Source: Bacteroidales bacterium
Lineage (GTDB): Bacteria > Bacteroidota > Bacteroidia > Bacteroidales > WCHB1-69
Assembly: GCA_016285615.1 (NCBI GenBank)
Contig: JAEERB010000035.1
Location: 1-18,984 of the forward strand
Length of the DNA: 18,984 nt
Direction of reading: 5' to 3'
Shown here: piece after piece, positions 1 to 7,900 of the stretch
Position numbering within the stretch: position 1 is the stretch's first letter
Layout: each line of letters opens with the position of its first letter
Program-made: the position numbers and the translations under genes
The notes under the pieces: generated by a model
What the model saw: only the letters and a program-made list of their open reading frames with translations
Databases searched by the model: none
Told to the model about the DNA's origin: nothing

Positions 1-1137
1 CCTTCCATTTTCGGATCGCAGTTTCCTGACAAAGTTAAGGAAAAAGATATTGTGGCCGCCGTGGCCGATTTAGGCTTCCGACATATTTATGAAGTAGAAC
101 AGAGTGTGGATGTGATTAAGCAGTTGTTATCCAAGAAGATGCAAGATCCCGATAGGGAAATGCCCGTCATCTCTTCGTTCTGCCCCGCCATCGTGCGATT
201 GATACAGGTGAAGTTTCCCTCGCTGGTAGGCAACCTGATGCTGACCAAGCCGCCGTTGGATTTGACAGCCCTGTATATCAAAAAGCATCTTGTTGAGACA
301 CAGGGTGTTGCTCCTGAAGATATCGGCATTTTCTATGTGGCTCCCTGCGCCGCCAAGATTGCTGCCGTGAAAAGCCCTGTGGGTGATGAGAAGTCGCCCA
401 TTGATGGTGTTATCAATATGAACTACTTGTATAACAAAGTGTTGCGTCGTATCAAGCAGGGCGATTGTCCACCTCCACCCGCCGATCTTCGTTTGAATAT
501 CTTGTCGAAAGATGCGTTGCTGTGGGCGCTGACCGACGGTGAAATCAGCCTGCTGAAAAAAGGTCGTAACTTGGCAATTGACGATGTGCACAACGTTTCC
601 ACATTCTTGGAGAAGTTGGAAAATGAGGATATTGACGACATCGACTTCCTCGAACTGCGCGCGTGCGACCAGAGTTGCGCCGGCGGTATCCTCTGCGCCA
701 ACAACCGCTTCCTTATCGTTGAAAAACAGAAATATAGAGCCGAGAAGAGTCCCGCCGAAGTGACTGTGAAGGAGAACGGCTTGCTGGCCGATGCCGACTA
801 TTTGGATAAACACAGCAAGGTAGGCAAGGTGGAGCCGCGTTCCATGGACAAGCTCGACAATGACATCAGCGTGGCTATGCGCAAGATGGAGAAATCCATT
901 TCTATCAACAAGCACCTGCCGCAAATCGACTGCCGTATGTGCGGTTACCAGTCGTGCAAGGAGTTCTCGCTGGCCGTGGGTAGCGAAAAAACCGACATTA
1001 AGCGCTGTGTATTCATTCAACGCATATTAGAACAAAATGCCCGCCTCTCAACCGAAGAAGCACTGCAGATTGCCTACCAGATTTGGGGCACCGATAAGTT
1101 TAACCCCGATAATATTGCGGACTTGGCGATAGAGTAA
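1..1137 (+). CDS. [FeFe]-hydrogenase-like sensor protein (HydS-like), 5'-truncated
   Basis: The frame is open from base 1, so the N-terminus lies outside the window; the GTG at 52 is only the first start-like codon. The visible part is an H-cluster domain followed by a small FeS domain. All four H-cluster cysteine ligands are present: in SSFCPA (codon 181), APCAAK (codon 346), and the C-x3-C pair (664 and 676) of ACDQSCAGG. The residue before the first ligand, a proton-relay Cys in catalytic enzymes (TSCCP), is Phe here, and the MPC methionine is Ala. A C-x2-C-x4-C-x16-C set (931, 940, 955, 1006) marks a PF04060-like 4Fe-4S domain. The protein ends about 43 residues later, with no PAS or kinase domain. 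From family knowledge and the neighbouring signalling genes I infer a sensory rather than H2-producing role. The H-cluster family is confident; the sensor role is inferred. Confidence 0.85.
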   Translation, partial: PSIFGSQFPDKVKEKDIVAAVADLGFRHIYEVEQSVDVIKQLLSKKMQDPDREMPVISSFCPAIVRLIQVKFPSLVGNLMLTKPPLDLTALYIKKHLVETQGVAPEDIGIFYVAPCAAKIAAVKSPVGDEKSPIDGVINMNYLYNKVLRRIKQGDCPPPPADLRLNILSKDALLWALTDGEISLLKKGRNLAIDDVHNVSTFLEKLENEDIDDIDFLELRACDQSCAGGILCANNRFLIVEKQKYRAEKSPAEVTVKENGLLADADYLDKHSKVGKVEPRSMDKLDNDISVAMRKMEKSISINKHLPQIDCRMCGYQSCKEFSLAVGSEKTDIKRCVFIQRILEQNARLSTEEALQIAYQIWGTDKFNPDNIADLAIE

Positions 1138-1167
1138 TTCACAATTCACAATTCACGATTCACAATT
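1137..1167. repeat. Four tandem ATTCACA heptamers directly after a stop codon
   Basis: ATTCACA, ATTCACA, ATTCACG and ATTCACA follow one another at 1137-1164, then a partial ATT. The array begins on the last base of the TAA stop of the hydrogenase-like gene. The related AATTGTAAATTGTTAATT-type sequence at 5100-5131 probably belongs to the same AT-rich family. Confidence 0.7.
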
Positions 1168-1208
1168 AAAAGAAACAAATCAGAATGAAAGTAGAATTAT
1201 CGAATCAT

Positions 1209-1270
1209 AGAATTATAGAAGCTTCGATAACTCCATAACTCTTAACTTCTTAGTTTCTTAACTTCTTAAC
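1209..1270 (+). repeat. Dispersed AT-rich intergenic repeat, copy 1 (ATAACTC / CTTAACTTCTTA units)
   Basis: A low-complexity block made of ATAACTC-type units followed by TTCTTAGTTTCTTAACT and CTTAACTTCTTAAC. Similar blocks occur at 4861-4930 (inverted) and 15047-15139. Here it sits between the hydrogenase-like gene and the DRTGG gene. It contains no convincing ORF and no TAnnTTTG box. Confidence 0.65.
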
Positions 1271-1300
1271 CTTAAAAATAACAACTAAAAACTATATCAT

Positions 1301-1633
1301 ATGACCGTTAAAGAATTAGCAGAGAAGATGAATCTGAAAATCTTCTGCGGAGAAACCAATTTAGATAGAACTATTGAAGGATGCTATGTATCCGACTTGC
1401 TGAGCGATGTGATGGGCAATGCAAAATCGGGCATGGCCTGGATTACTTTGCAAACGCACCAAAATGTGGCTGCCATTGCTTCGTTGAAAGATTTGTCGTG
1501 CATTATCCTTGTCAAAGGCTTTGAGCCCGAAGAGGATACGCTGCAACATGCTGTAGAAGAAGAGATTCCGATTTTAGGCACCACACAGCAAACCTTCGAA
1601 ACGGCAGGTCAGGTATATCAGCTTATCTGCTAA
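1301..1633 (+). CDS. DRTGG-domain protein (HPr-kinase N-terminal-like)
   Basis: This 110-aa protein resembles the free-standing DRTGG domain (PF07085), the fold also found at the N-terminus of some HPr kinase/phosphorylases and next to CBS domains. It begins MTVKELAEKMNLKIFCG and carries the typical GCYVSDLLSDVMG segment at about residues 27-39 and an ILVKG beta strand at about 70. It has no Walker motif, so it is not a kinase itself. Family members often sit beside [FeFe]-hydrogenase-like, PHP and HATPase proteins, as here, but their biochemical role is unknown to me; ligand binding or protein interaction is the usual guess. The ATG follows an A-rich leader. The next gene starts 13 bp after its stop, so the two are probably co-transcribed. 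Confidence 0.8.
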   Translation: MTVKELAEKMNLKIFCGETNLDRTIEGCYVSDLLSDVMGNAKSGMAWITLQTHQNVAAIASLKDLSCIILVKGFEPEEDTLQHAVEEEIPILGTTQQTFETAGQVYQLIC

Positions 1634-1646
1634 CAGCTTTTCCGCC

Positions 1647-2387
1647 ATGACTCGCTATAAAGCCGATTTGCACAACCACACACTTCTTTCTCCGTGTGGC
1701 GATTTGGATATGACGCCCGAGTATATTGTCGAGTTGGCGTTACAACGCGGCGTGGACATTCTGGGCATCACCGACCATAACGCTACCCGCCACTGCCGTC
1801 TGGCGCAACACTATTCCAAACGCCGCAATATCTTCATCCTCTGTGGTGCTGAAGTGACGACGAAGGAAGAGGCGCACTGTTTGGCTTTTTTCGAAACATA
1901 CGAGCAACTGGACGCTTTCCAGCAGTATCTCGACGAACATTTGCCCAATATTCCCAACTCGCCCGACTTCTTTGGCGACCAGGTGCAGATTGACGAGGAG
2001 GACAATATCATATATGAAGAGCCACGATTGCTGACTTCTGGCTTGGATGTGTCTATTAAACAGATAAATACAAAAGTCAAAGAGTTGAACGGCCTCTTTA
2101 TTCCGGCTCATATTGATAAGATGAAGAACAGCGTCATCTCGCAGTTGGGCTTCATCCCCTTCGATTTGGATTACGATGCTGTTGAACTGTCGAAGCGTGG
2201 CGACAAAGAGAAGATCTTGAAGGAGCATCCCTACCTCAAGGACAAAACCTTCACGCGTGCTTCTGATGCCCATATTCCCGATGTGGTGGGTACGGCGCCC
2301 TGCTTTTTCGAGATGGAGACGCGCTCGTTTGAAGAGGTTCGTATGGCCTTGCACCAGGAGCAAGGGCGTTTTGTTTCTCTGACTTAA
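1647..2387 (+). CDS. PHP-domain metal-dependent phosphoesterase
   Basis: A 246-aa soluble protein with the polymerase-and-histidinol-phosphatase fold. The metal-binding motifs are visible in order: H9-N-H11 near the N-terminus, D43-H44 in GITDHN, E69 in GAEVTT, H77, H155 in PAHID, and D207-A-H209 in SDAHIP. This full set implies an active di- or trinuclear metal hydrolase, comparable to the TrpH/RNase AM group that acts on nucleotides or short nucleic acids. The substrate cannot be read from the sequence. It lies 13 bp after the DRTGG gene and 10 bp before the HATPase gene, so it belongs to the same transcript. Family confidence is high; the role in hydrogenase-linked signalling is inferred from position only. 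Confidence 0.85.
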   Translation: MTRYKADLHNHTLLSPCGDLDMTPEYIVELALQRGVDILGITDHNATRHCRLAQHYSKRRNIFILCGAEVTTKEEAHCLAFFETYEQLDAFQQYLDEHLPNIPNSPDFFGDQVQIDEEDNIIYEEPRLLTSGLDVSIKQINTKVKELNGLFIPAHIDKMKNSVISQLGFIPFDLDYDAVELSKRGDKEKILKEHPYLKDKTFTRASDAHIPDVVGTAPCFFEMETRSFEEVRMALHQEQGRFVSLT

Positions 2388-2397
2388 ATAACTCAGT

Positions 2398-2937
2398 ATG
2401 AAAGATTTATCGTTACACATCATCGACATATTGCAAAATTCCACTCGCGCCAAGGCCACAAAGATTGAATTGGATGTGGAAAAAAGCACCGCCGACGACA
2501 AGCTGGTGCTCCGTTTCAAAGATAATGGCTGCGGCATGGACGAGACGATGGTGAAAAAGGTGACTGAGCCATTCTTCACCACGCGCACTACGCGCAAAGT
2601 GGGACTGGGACTGCCACTGCTCAAGCAGAACGCCGAGCTGACGGGCGGTTCGTTCAACATACAATCACAGGTGGGCGTAGGCACTGAGGTGACCGCCACC
2701 TTCGGCCTGACACACATTGACCGCAAGCCTATGGGTGACCTGGCCGGTGCCGTGGTGCTCACGCTATCTTCCTATCCCGATGTACGCTTTATCTTTCACT
2801 ACAAAGACGACCAGACCGACTTTGTCCTCGACACCGACGAAGTGAACGAGGCCCTGGACGGCATGTCGGTCCAGAACCCCGAAATTGTGCAATACCTCAA
2901 AGAGATGATTGAGGAAAACATTGGCAAACAGTCGTAG
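2398..2937 (+). CDS. Stand-alone HATPase (GHKL) ATP-binding protein
   Basis: A 179-aa protein consisting of a histidine-kinase-type ATPase domain and a short extra C-terminal region (about 108-179). The GHKL boxes are clear: N-box with N14 in DILQNS, G1 box DNGCG at 42-46, F-box PFFTT at 58-62, G2 box GLGLPL at 69-74, and GTEV at 95-98. There is no dimerisation/phospho-acceptor helix and no sensor domain, so it cannot work as an ordinary histidine kinase. It could be a split kinase module or an anti-sigma-like switch acting with the upstream PHP, DRTGG and hydrogenase-like proteins. In other anaerobes such ATPases accompany electron-bifurcating hydrogenase operons; here no NuoE/NuoF/HydA genes follow, and a convergent gene comes next. 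Confidence 0.85.
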   Translation: MKDLSLHIIDILQNSTRAKATKIELDVEKSTADDKLVLRFKDNGCGMDETMVKKVTEPFFTTRTTRKVGLGLPLLKQNAELTGGSFNIQSQVGVGTEVTATFGLTHIDRKPMGDLAGAVVLTLSSYPDVRFIFHYKDDQTDFVLDTDEVNEALDGMSVQNPEIVQYLKEMIEENIGKQS

Positions 2938-2939
2938 CG

Positions 2940-2987
2940 CGTCATTTCGAGGCTGCGCAGCAGCCGAAGAAATCTCTTTATTTCTTC
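2940..2987. terminator. Paired hairpins between convergent genes (repeat-like)
   Basis: Two adjacent inverted repeats sit just past the HATPase stop: GGCTGC-gca-GCAGCC (2951-2965) and GAAGAAAT-ctcttt-ATTTCTTC (2966-2987). The second overlaps the last codons of the minus-strand DUF4153 gene. The surrounding GTCATTTCGA...GAAATC layout looks like a dispersed REP-type intergenic element. A bidirectional transcription-ending role is inferred from position; there is no long U-run after the first hairpin. Confidence 0.55.
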
Positions 2988-4822
2988 TTCAAGAACGCTC
3001 TGAACTCAATATTGTCAAGGTAATCCGTTCCTGTTGAGTCTCTTAAAACACGAATATCTAAAACATCCAAATAGAGTTTGAGATAGCTGTCTTCGTGTAC
3101 TATTTCATGATTATGCAACAGATTTCCGTAGTTATCGCAGCCGTTGTCGATGCGCTTGGCCAACCCTAACGACTCTATCGGGTTGATGTCGAATGAGTGG
3201 TCGGTAAACGAGAAAGTGATAACCGCCGAGCTGTCCAAATTGGTCTTGACATTCAAGCGGATAGGATCGTTTTCGTACCAATGTTCCTTAAGCCCATTAT
3301 TCCATTCATCCAAGTAGAAACTGTAATCATAACCCGAAATATGATACATCTGTCTTGTATCGACATGCTGGCGGAAAGAGTATGTTTGGTCTACCTCTTC
3401 TACTTCCGCATCTTCGCGGTGTCGGCGGTCCCATTCGTGGATATATTCACCTTTCATTCTCTCCATCAGTCTGTTATGTAATGCGTAGTAACCACCATCA
3501 TCCAACGAGTCGGTTTCGGCTTTGGAGAGGGCAAAGTAGTGTTCGGTGAAGTCGTAGCGGTTTTGCTCTTCCAAGAAAAAGTCGAGCGATTCGCTCAGTT
3601 CGATGTTCTGCTCCAAGGTCAGCGACTCGGCCGGTGCCACGATGTGACTGTCGACGAGCAGGTTGTATTCTGTTGTAATCTTCTCAAAATGACGCGTTTG
3701 CATTACTTTTGGTACGGCAAACATACTCCATGGTCCGAACATGACCAGCAGTGAGATGGCGGTGAGCGACATCAGCCATGGCAAGACATTCTTCGTGTTT
3801 TTAATCGCCATGAAGATAGCCATCACGGTAAACCAGCAAGCCACGAGGAAGACGATATAGCGGTTGGTGGTGAGACCATAGTCGCCGATGCGACGGAAGA
3901 GGCCTACGAAGAGCAAGCCTAACAGCGGCAGCAGCGAAATGAAGAAAGTGCGGTTGAAGAAGCGCGCCCACTGTTTCTCTTCGGAAAGATAGACAGGCAT
4001 AAGAAGGTACCAGATGAGCGAGCCGATGATGGCGTAAGAGAAGACTAAATAGGCCACACCGCCATCGGGCAACTGCCATTGGAACAATATTTTAAACATA
4101 TAAATGTACAAAATGATGCCCTCAATGCAGATGAGTGGCAGCAGGATGTACAGTGCCAATATACGGGTGAATTTCTGGTATTGCAGCGGCTGGTCGTATG
4201 CTTCGCGCTCTACGGGTATCAGGGCCATGGCGCAGCACGGCGTGAAGAAGCAATAGGTGATAGCCAGCAAGACCTCCAGCAATTTGTCTGTCTCCACATT
4301 GAAAAGCAGATAGATGGAGCCGAGGATGCCGCTAAGGCTCAGTGCCACGACACAGCCCAGTACTACGGCTGCTATGCCCGACAGCACCAAACGGGCGTGG
4401 TAGTTCCAAGTCAGTTTTATGTTGCGTTTGCCAGCCATGGGTAGCCAGAAAAGTACCAACAGCGTGATAAACACCATTGTGGTGGCATAATAGCCAACAA
4501 CGTCATTGCCGTAAAAGTGGTAGAATAGCCAGCCGCCGCCAGCAGCCAGCAGGACAGCTGCGCCATAGCCTGTGAGCTGTTGCCACAACTTGGTTTCGTG
4601 ATGCTTGCAGAAGAGACCGAAGGCGAAGGTCAACACGGCTGCCAAGCCGCAGCCCCACATCACGCTGAAAAAGACAGCCTCCATTTTGATATCTTCGGCA
4701 ATAATGAGAGACGAAATCATAACGGTTAGCGTCAGCGAGAAAAAGCAAGCCAACGGATAACGAACAAAAACCTGCTTGAAATTTTCCAAAAGGTTTTTAA
4801 ACCAAGATTTTAAGGTGCTCAT
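2978..4822 (-). CDS. DUF4153 multi-pass membrane protein
   Basis: A 614-aa inner-membrane protein. The first ~370 residues form many hydrophobic segments (about 10-12). The remaining ~240 residues are a mostly polar C-terminal domain, probably exposed on one side of the membrane. The RIGDYGLTTNRY and FGPWSMFAVP stretches fit the DUF4153 family (PF13687), common in Bacteroidota, whose function is not established. The start is an ATG at 4822; upstream lies a repeat-rich 289-bp gap with no obvious TAnnTTTG box on this strand. It is convergent with the HATPase gene, so it is not part of that cassette. Confidence 0.8.
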   Translation of the reverse strand: MSTLKSWFKNLLENFKQVFVRYPLACFFSLTLTVMISSLIIAEDIKMEAVFFSVMWGCGLAAVLTFAFGLFCKHHETKLWQQLTGYGAAVLLAAGGGWLFYHFYGNDVVGYYATTMVFITLLVLFWLPMAGKRNIKLTWNYHARLVLSGIAAVVLGCVVALSLSGILGSIYLLFNVETDKLLEVLLAITYCFFTPCCAMALIPVEREAYDQPLQYQKFTRILALYILLPLICIEGIILYIYMFKILFQWQLPDGGVAYLVFSYAIIGSLIWYLLMPVYLSEEKQWARFFNRTFFISLLPLLGLLFVGLFRRIGDYGLTTNRYIVFLVACWFTVMAIFMAIKNTKNVLPWLMSLTAISLLVMFGPWSMFAVPKVMQTRHFEKITTEYNLLVDSHIVAPAESLTLEQNIELSESLDFFLEEQNRYDFTEHYFALSKAETDSLDDGGYYALHNRLMERMKGEYIHEWDRRHREDAEVEEVDQTYSFRQHVDTRQMYHISGYDYSFYLDEWNNGLKEHWYENDPIRLNVKTNLDSSAVITFSFTDHSFDINPIESLGLAKRIDNGCDNYGNLLHNHEIVHEDSYLKLYLDVLDIRVLRDSTGTDYLDNIEFRAFLKKK

Positions 4823-4860
4823 AAAAGGGGATTGTTAAGATGTGAAATAATGAAGGATTA

Positions 4861-4930
4861 AGTGAGAAGTGAATAGTTAAGAAGTTAAGGGACTAAGGAG
4901 GTAAGAATTATAGAGTTATAGAGTTATAGA
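4861..4930 (-). repeat. Dispersed AT-rich intergenic repeat, copy 2 (inverted)
   Basis: Read on the minus strand this gives ATAACTC-type units, then CTTAACTTCTTAAC, then TTCACTTCTCAC, the same order as at 15047-15139. It lies upstream of the minus-strand DUF4153 gene, so its orientation relative to the next gene matches copies 1 and 3. Confidence 0.65.
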
Positions 4931-4985
4931 TAAATTGAATTGCTAAAGTCTAAAGTATTATAACGAGAAGGGAATGGGAATATTG

Positions 4986-5098
4986 TATTGAAAAAACTGC
5001 GTTAATCTGCGAAATCTGCGGGAGAATTATTCCGTGTTAATTCGTGTGATTCGTGGAGATATAAATTGCCACGAATCGCGTGGATTTGCGCAGAAGAT
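4986..5098. repeat. Dispersed CTGCG repeat with an inverted repeat
   Basis: The block starts with CTGCGTTAATCTGCG and AATCTGCGGGAGAA, continues with GTGTTAATTCGTGTG, and contains a perfect 9-bp inverted repeat GATTCGTGG/CCACGAATC (5048-5056 and 5069-5077, 12-nt loop). It closes with GATTTGCGCAGA, which can partly pair back to the CTGCG units. A shorter relative, AATCTGCGCTAATCTGCGAG, overlaps the murC stop near 16518-16537. No ORF is evident. With copy 2 of the AT-rich repeat it fills most of the 4823-5111 gap. Confidence 0.6.
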
Positions 5099-5111
5099 TA
5101 ATTGTAAATTG

Positions 5112-6581
5112 TTAATTATCAATTGTAAATAGTAACTCCGTTACAGTCTTGAACTCTTTGGTTGAGAGCTGGCATGGAATGTCGGCGGCCTTCCCGTTGG
5201 GGCGCATTATTTGCAGGTCTTTGACGGTCACTTTGTTAAGGTAGCCCACGGGCTTGCTCAACTCGCTGAGGGTGCCCGTTGGTTCAAACAAATCCAGCGA
5301 ACGAACATTTCGGGGCGCAATTACCTTCATCCCAATGACTTGCAGATTGGGCCAACACTTTGTGTTGAGCTCCGGACGACTATTTTTGGCAGTGTCGAGC
5401 AGCATCACATTGACTAACGAATGATGTCTCGGTGTCAGCTCGAAGGTACAGTTCAACATCTTGATATCGAAGGGAGTATAGGCGTTGTAGCTCGAACGGA
5501 TGCGCACGGGAATGCAGTCCACAAAGCGACACGAGTCGAAAGTGACGGTGCCGTACATCGACGAGAACTGCGTTTGGCGCTGTCGCAGCGTGCATCGCTC
5601 CAGCAGGGCGTCGCGGCCATAGCAGTGGATGTCGAAGCGGTTGATGTCGCAGCTTATCAAAGTGGTGTTAGCCAAATTATTAGTTCCGAAAACACCCCAG
5701 TTGCCGTCGGCGCTCACGAGCTCAAAGCGGGCATCGCGCACATTGCTCATCGAGAAGGCGTAGCCATAGTCGCGCCAGCGTCCGTAGCCCGAATAGGTGC
5801 CGGCCACGCGCACATTGCGGAAGGTGATGCGCATACAGTCGTACACGCCAAACACACGGTCATCAATCATCCGACTCCTTGGTGTACTTACGAAAACATT
5901 TTCAATCAGCACATTATACTGGCCGTTCATCGTGAGGCAGTAGGTTCGGAAAGTCGATTCCTTGCTCCGTAGCAGCGTGAGCCCCTTGAATACTTTTTGT
6001 GCGGTGTCGATATTTATATAGCTGGCACTCAATTTTGTAGCTTCGGTATTCCACGGGGCAATGGTGCCACTTTCGCCTCGTCCGTTGTGCAATAGCAGAA
6101 TATCTTTACGGTAAACACGATATCCATAGCCCTGGCGCTCGGTCCACGGATGCTTGTCGTTTAATATCAGCATTTTATACCCATCTGCCAATGCGGAAAC
6201 CGAGCGAAAATCGCGGCCGTCAACCATCTCTTTGGGCAGGTCAACAGACGTGCCCCAGTCATTCATCACAAACAAGGCGTCGTGGCGACTGCGGTTGGTG
6301 ACATAGAAAACCACGCCGCCAAAGTCGGTGTAGCGCCCAACAGGGATGCACTTGAAGTCAGTCGGCAATTCAATTTCCAGCGAGGTAATGCCTTCGTAAG
6401 TTACGGTTGTTCCACGTGAAATAGCTTCGCTATGTGCTTTATAAAGAGCTTGATAGCGTTCAATGCCCGTGGTGGCTTCACGTAGGCCGTAGTCCAATGG
6501 CGATATTTGTGCGGTGGCGGCTAAAGTCATCATTCCGAAAACAAAAGACAGGAGCAGTCTTTTATACTTTAAATATTTCAT
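5112..6581 (-). CDS. Secreted right-handed beta-helix protein
   Basis: I place the start at the ATG at 6581 (489 aa) rather than the longer open frame to 6644. That ATG begins a clear signal peptide (MKYLKYKRLLLSF..., ending ATA-Q at about residue 24), and the longer frame would overlap the upstream permease gene. The mature protein has many short strand-turn repeats (for example FRNVRVAGTYS, FELVSADGNWGV, TTLISCDINRFDIH, VTFDSCRFVDC), the look of a parallel beta-helix of the pectate-lyase/polysaccharide-binding type. I cannot identify catalytic residues, so enzyme activity is not claimed. It is the last gene of a four-gene minus-strand run, 19 bp after the FtsX-like gene. Its final codons (TIDN and stop) lie inside an AT-rich intergenic repeat. 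Confidence 0.7.
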   Translation of the reverse strand: MKYLKYKRLLLSFVFGMMTLAATAQISPLDYGLREATTGIERYQALYKAHSEAISRGTTVTYEGITSLEIELPTDFKCIPVGRYTDFGGVVFYVTNRSRHDALFVMNDWGTSVDLPKEMVDGRDFRSVSALADGYKMLILNDKHPWTERQGYGYRVYRKDILLLHNGRGESGTIAPWNTEATKLSASYINIDTAQKVFKGLTLLRSKESTFRTYCLTMNGQYNVLIENVFVSTPRSRMIDDRVFGVYDCMRITFRNVRVAGTYSGYGRWRDYGYAFSMSNVRDARFELVSADGNWGVFGTNNLANTTLISCDINRFDIHCYGRDALLERCTLRQRQTQFSSMYGTVTFDSCRFVDCIPVRIRSSYNAYTPFDIKMLNCTFELTPRHHSLVNVMLLDTAKNSRPELNTKCWPNLQVIGMKVIAPRNVRSLDLFEPTGTLSELSKPVGYLNKVTVKDLQIMRPNGKAADIPCQLSTKEFKTVTELLFTIDN

Positions 6582-6600
6582 TCTCAATAAATTGTAATGG

Positions 6601-7893
6601 CTAATCAAAACGGATGGCCTTGACAGGTGAGATGTGTTTGGCAATGTAGAAGGAGGGCACCGCCAGCACCAAAATGCAAAGTAGCAATATGCCAGCGTTT
6701 AACGCAATGATTATCGGGATGTTAAAGTCGATGGGAACATAGGATACATAATAAGTGGCTGGGTCAAGTTTGACCAAATGGAACGCCTTTTGCAGCCAGC
6801 AGATGGCGATGGCCGCCACATTGCCGATAATGAGGCCCCGTAAAATGATTTTGCCGGCAATGAAGAGAAAGAGTTGCAAAATGTTGCCGGTTTTCATACC
6901 CAACGTTTTTAGGATGCCAATGGTTTGAACTTGTTCCAAGATGATAATGAAGAAGTTAGACAGCATCGTAACTAAGCAGATGATGCAGGTAATGATGATC
7001 AGCACAATGACATTGGTGTCGAAAAGGGCAATCCATTCGAAGATTTCGGGATAGATTTCCTTGATGGTCTCGGCTTTGAGTTGGTAAGTTACTGTATCGG
7101 TGAGGGTTGAATCGCCCGAGGTTTGCATCCTGACGGCTTGCTGCAAAATCTGGGCGTTGTCTTTGACAAATTGGCCCACCTCATCAATGCGATCGTAGTC
7201 GTCAATCAATATTTCGATGCCGCCCACGAGATTGCTGTCCCAGTCGTTGAGTTTCTGCACCTGCCGCAAATCCACGAGGGCGAATTTCTCGTCATATTCG
7301 GGCATACCCGTTTCGTAAATGCCCACAATGGTGAAGTTGCGCTGTCGCGGCGGGTCTTGCACAAAATAGGTGCGACAGCGGTCGCCCACCGCCAGCTGCA
7401 GTTTTTTCGACAGGGTGGAGGAGATCAGAATCTCCTTGCTGGCCTCTTCGCCCGACACATTCAAGGGCTGGCCCGCAATAATGTTCTGTCCGAAATTGCT
7501 CCATAGGAACGATGTGTCAATGCCTTTAAGCACAATGCCTTCCACTTGGTCGTCGGTCTTCACGATGCCCACTTTAGTGGAGTAGTATTGCAGTTTCTGG
7601 ATGTGCGGGTTGGCTTCCAAGGTGCCGACAAATGGCTGTTGGCGGTCGAATGGCACTGGCTCGTACGAGTAGTTCAGGTCGTTGTTCGAGATGCGGATGT
7701 GCGAGCCCATCGCAATGACCTTCTGCCGAATCTGGTTTTTGTAGCCCGTCGTTACCGAGACGGCAATAATCATGATGACCAGACTGAGCACCACGCCAGC
7801 TACCGCCAGATGAACTATCGGGCGTGAGTAGCGGTTGTTCTTGTTTTTCAACAAGGCCCGCGAAAGCTGGTATTGGGTTTGGAATGACGACAT
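6601..7893 (-). CDS. FtsX/LolE-like ABC transporter permease
   Basis: The preferred start is the ATG at 7893 (430 aa), which leaves a 7-bp gap after the upstream gene; the GTG at 7920 would overlap it. The topology is classic for MacB/LolC/LolE permeases: one N-terminal membrane helix (about residues 27-50), a large extracytoplasmic domain of about 220 residues, then three C-terminal helices. The coupling-loop signature ILKTLGMKTGNI lies between helices 2 and 3, and the C-terminus HISPVKAIRFD is typical. In the LolCDE family such proteins extract lipoproteins from the inner membrane. No ATP-binding subunit (LolD) gene is adjacent, so the ATPase must be encoded elsewhere. Confidence 0.85.
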   Translation of the reverse strand: MSSFQTQYQLSRALLKNKNNRYSRPIVHLAVAGVVLSLVIMIIAVSVTTGYKNQIRQKVIAMGSHIRISNNDLNYSYEPVPFDRQQPFVGTLEANPHIQKLQYYSTKVGIVKTDDQVEGIVLKGIDTSFLWSNFGQNIIAGQPLNVSGEEASKEILISSTLSKKLQLAVGDRCRTYFVQDPPRQRNFTIVGIYETGMPEYDEKFALVDLRQVQKLNDWDSNLVGGIEILIDDYDRIDEVGQFVKDNAQILQQAVRMQTSGDSTLTDTVTYQLKAETIKEIYPEIFEWIALFDTNVIVLIIITCIICLVTMLSNFFIIILEQVQTIGILKTLGMKTGNILQLFLFIAGKIILRGLIIGNVAAIAICWLQKAFHLVKLDPATYYVSYVPIDFNIPIIIALNAGILLLCILVLAVPSFYIAKHISPVKAIRFD

Positions 7894-7900
7894 GGTAACT

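Noticed and set aside
127..1020. Long minus-strand ORF (297 aa) opposite the hydrogenase-like gene
   Set aside because: It is antisense to a gene with intact family motifs; its translation shows no recognisable domain and has the composition of a shadow frame.
1137..1167. Tandem ATTCACA units as a CRISPR or attachment site
   Set aside because: Units are 7 bp with no spacers, and no cas, integrase or tRNA gene is nearby.
1740..2762. Minus-strand ORF of 340 aa opposite the PHP and HATPase genes
   Set aside because: It spans two genes whose catalytic motifs are intact on the plus strand; no domain or plausible promoter is seen.
6582..6644. Longer start for the beta-helix protein
   Set aside because: It would overlap the upstream permease gene and bury the signal peptide behind 21 unrelated residues.
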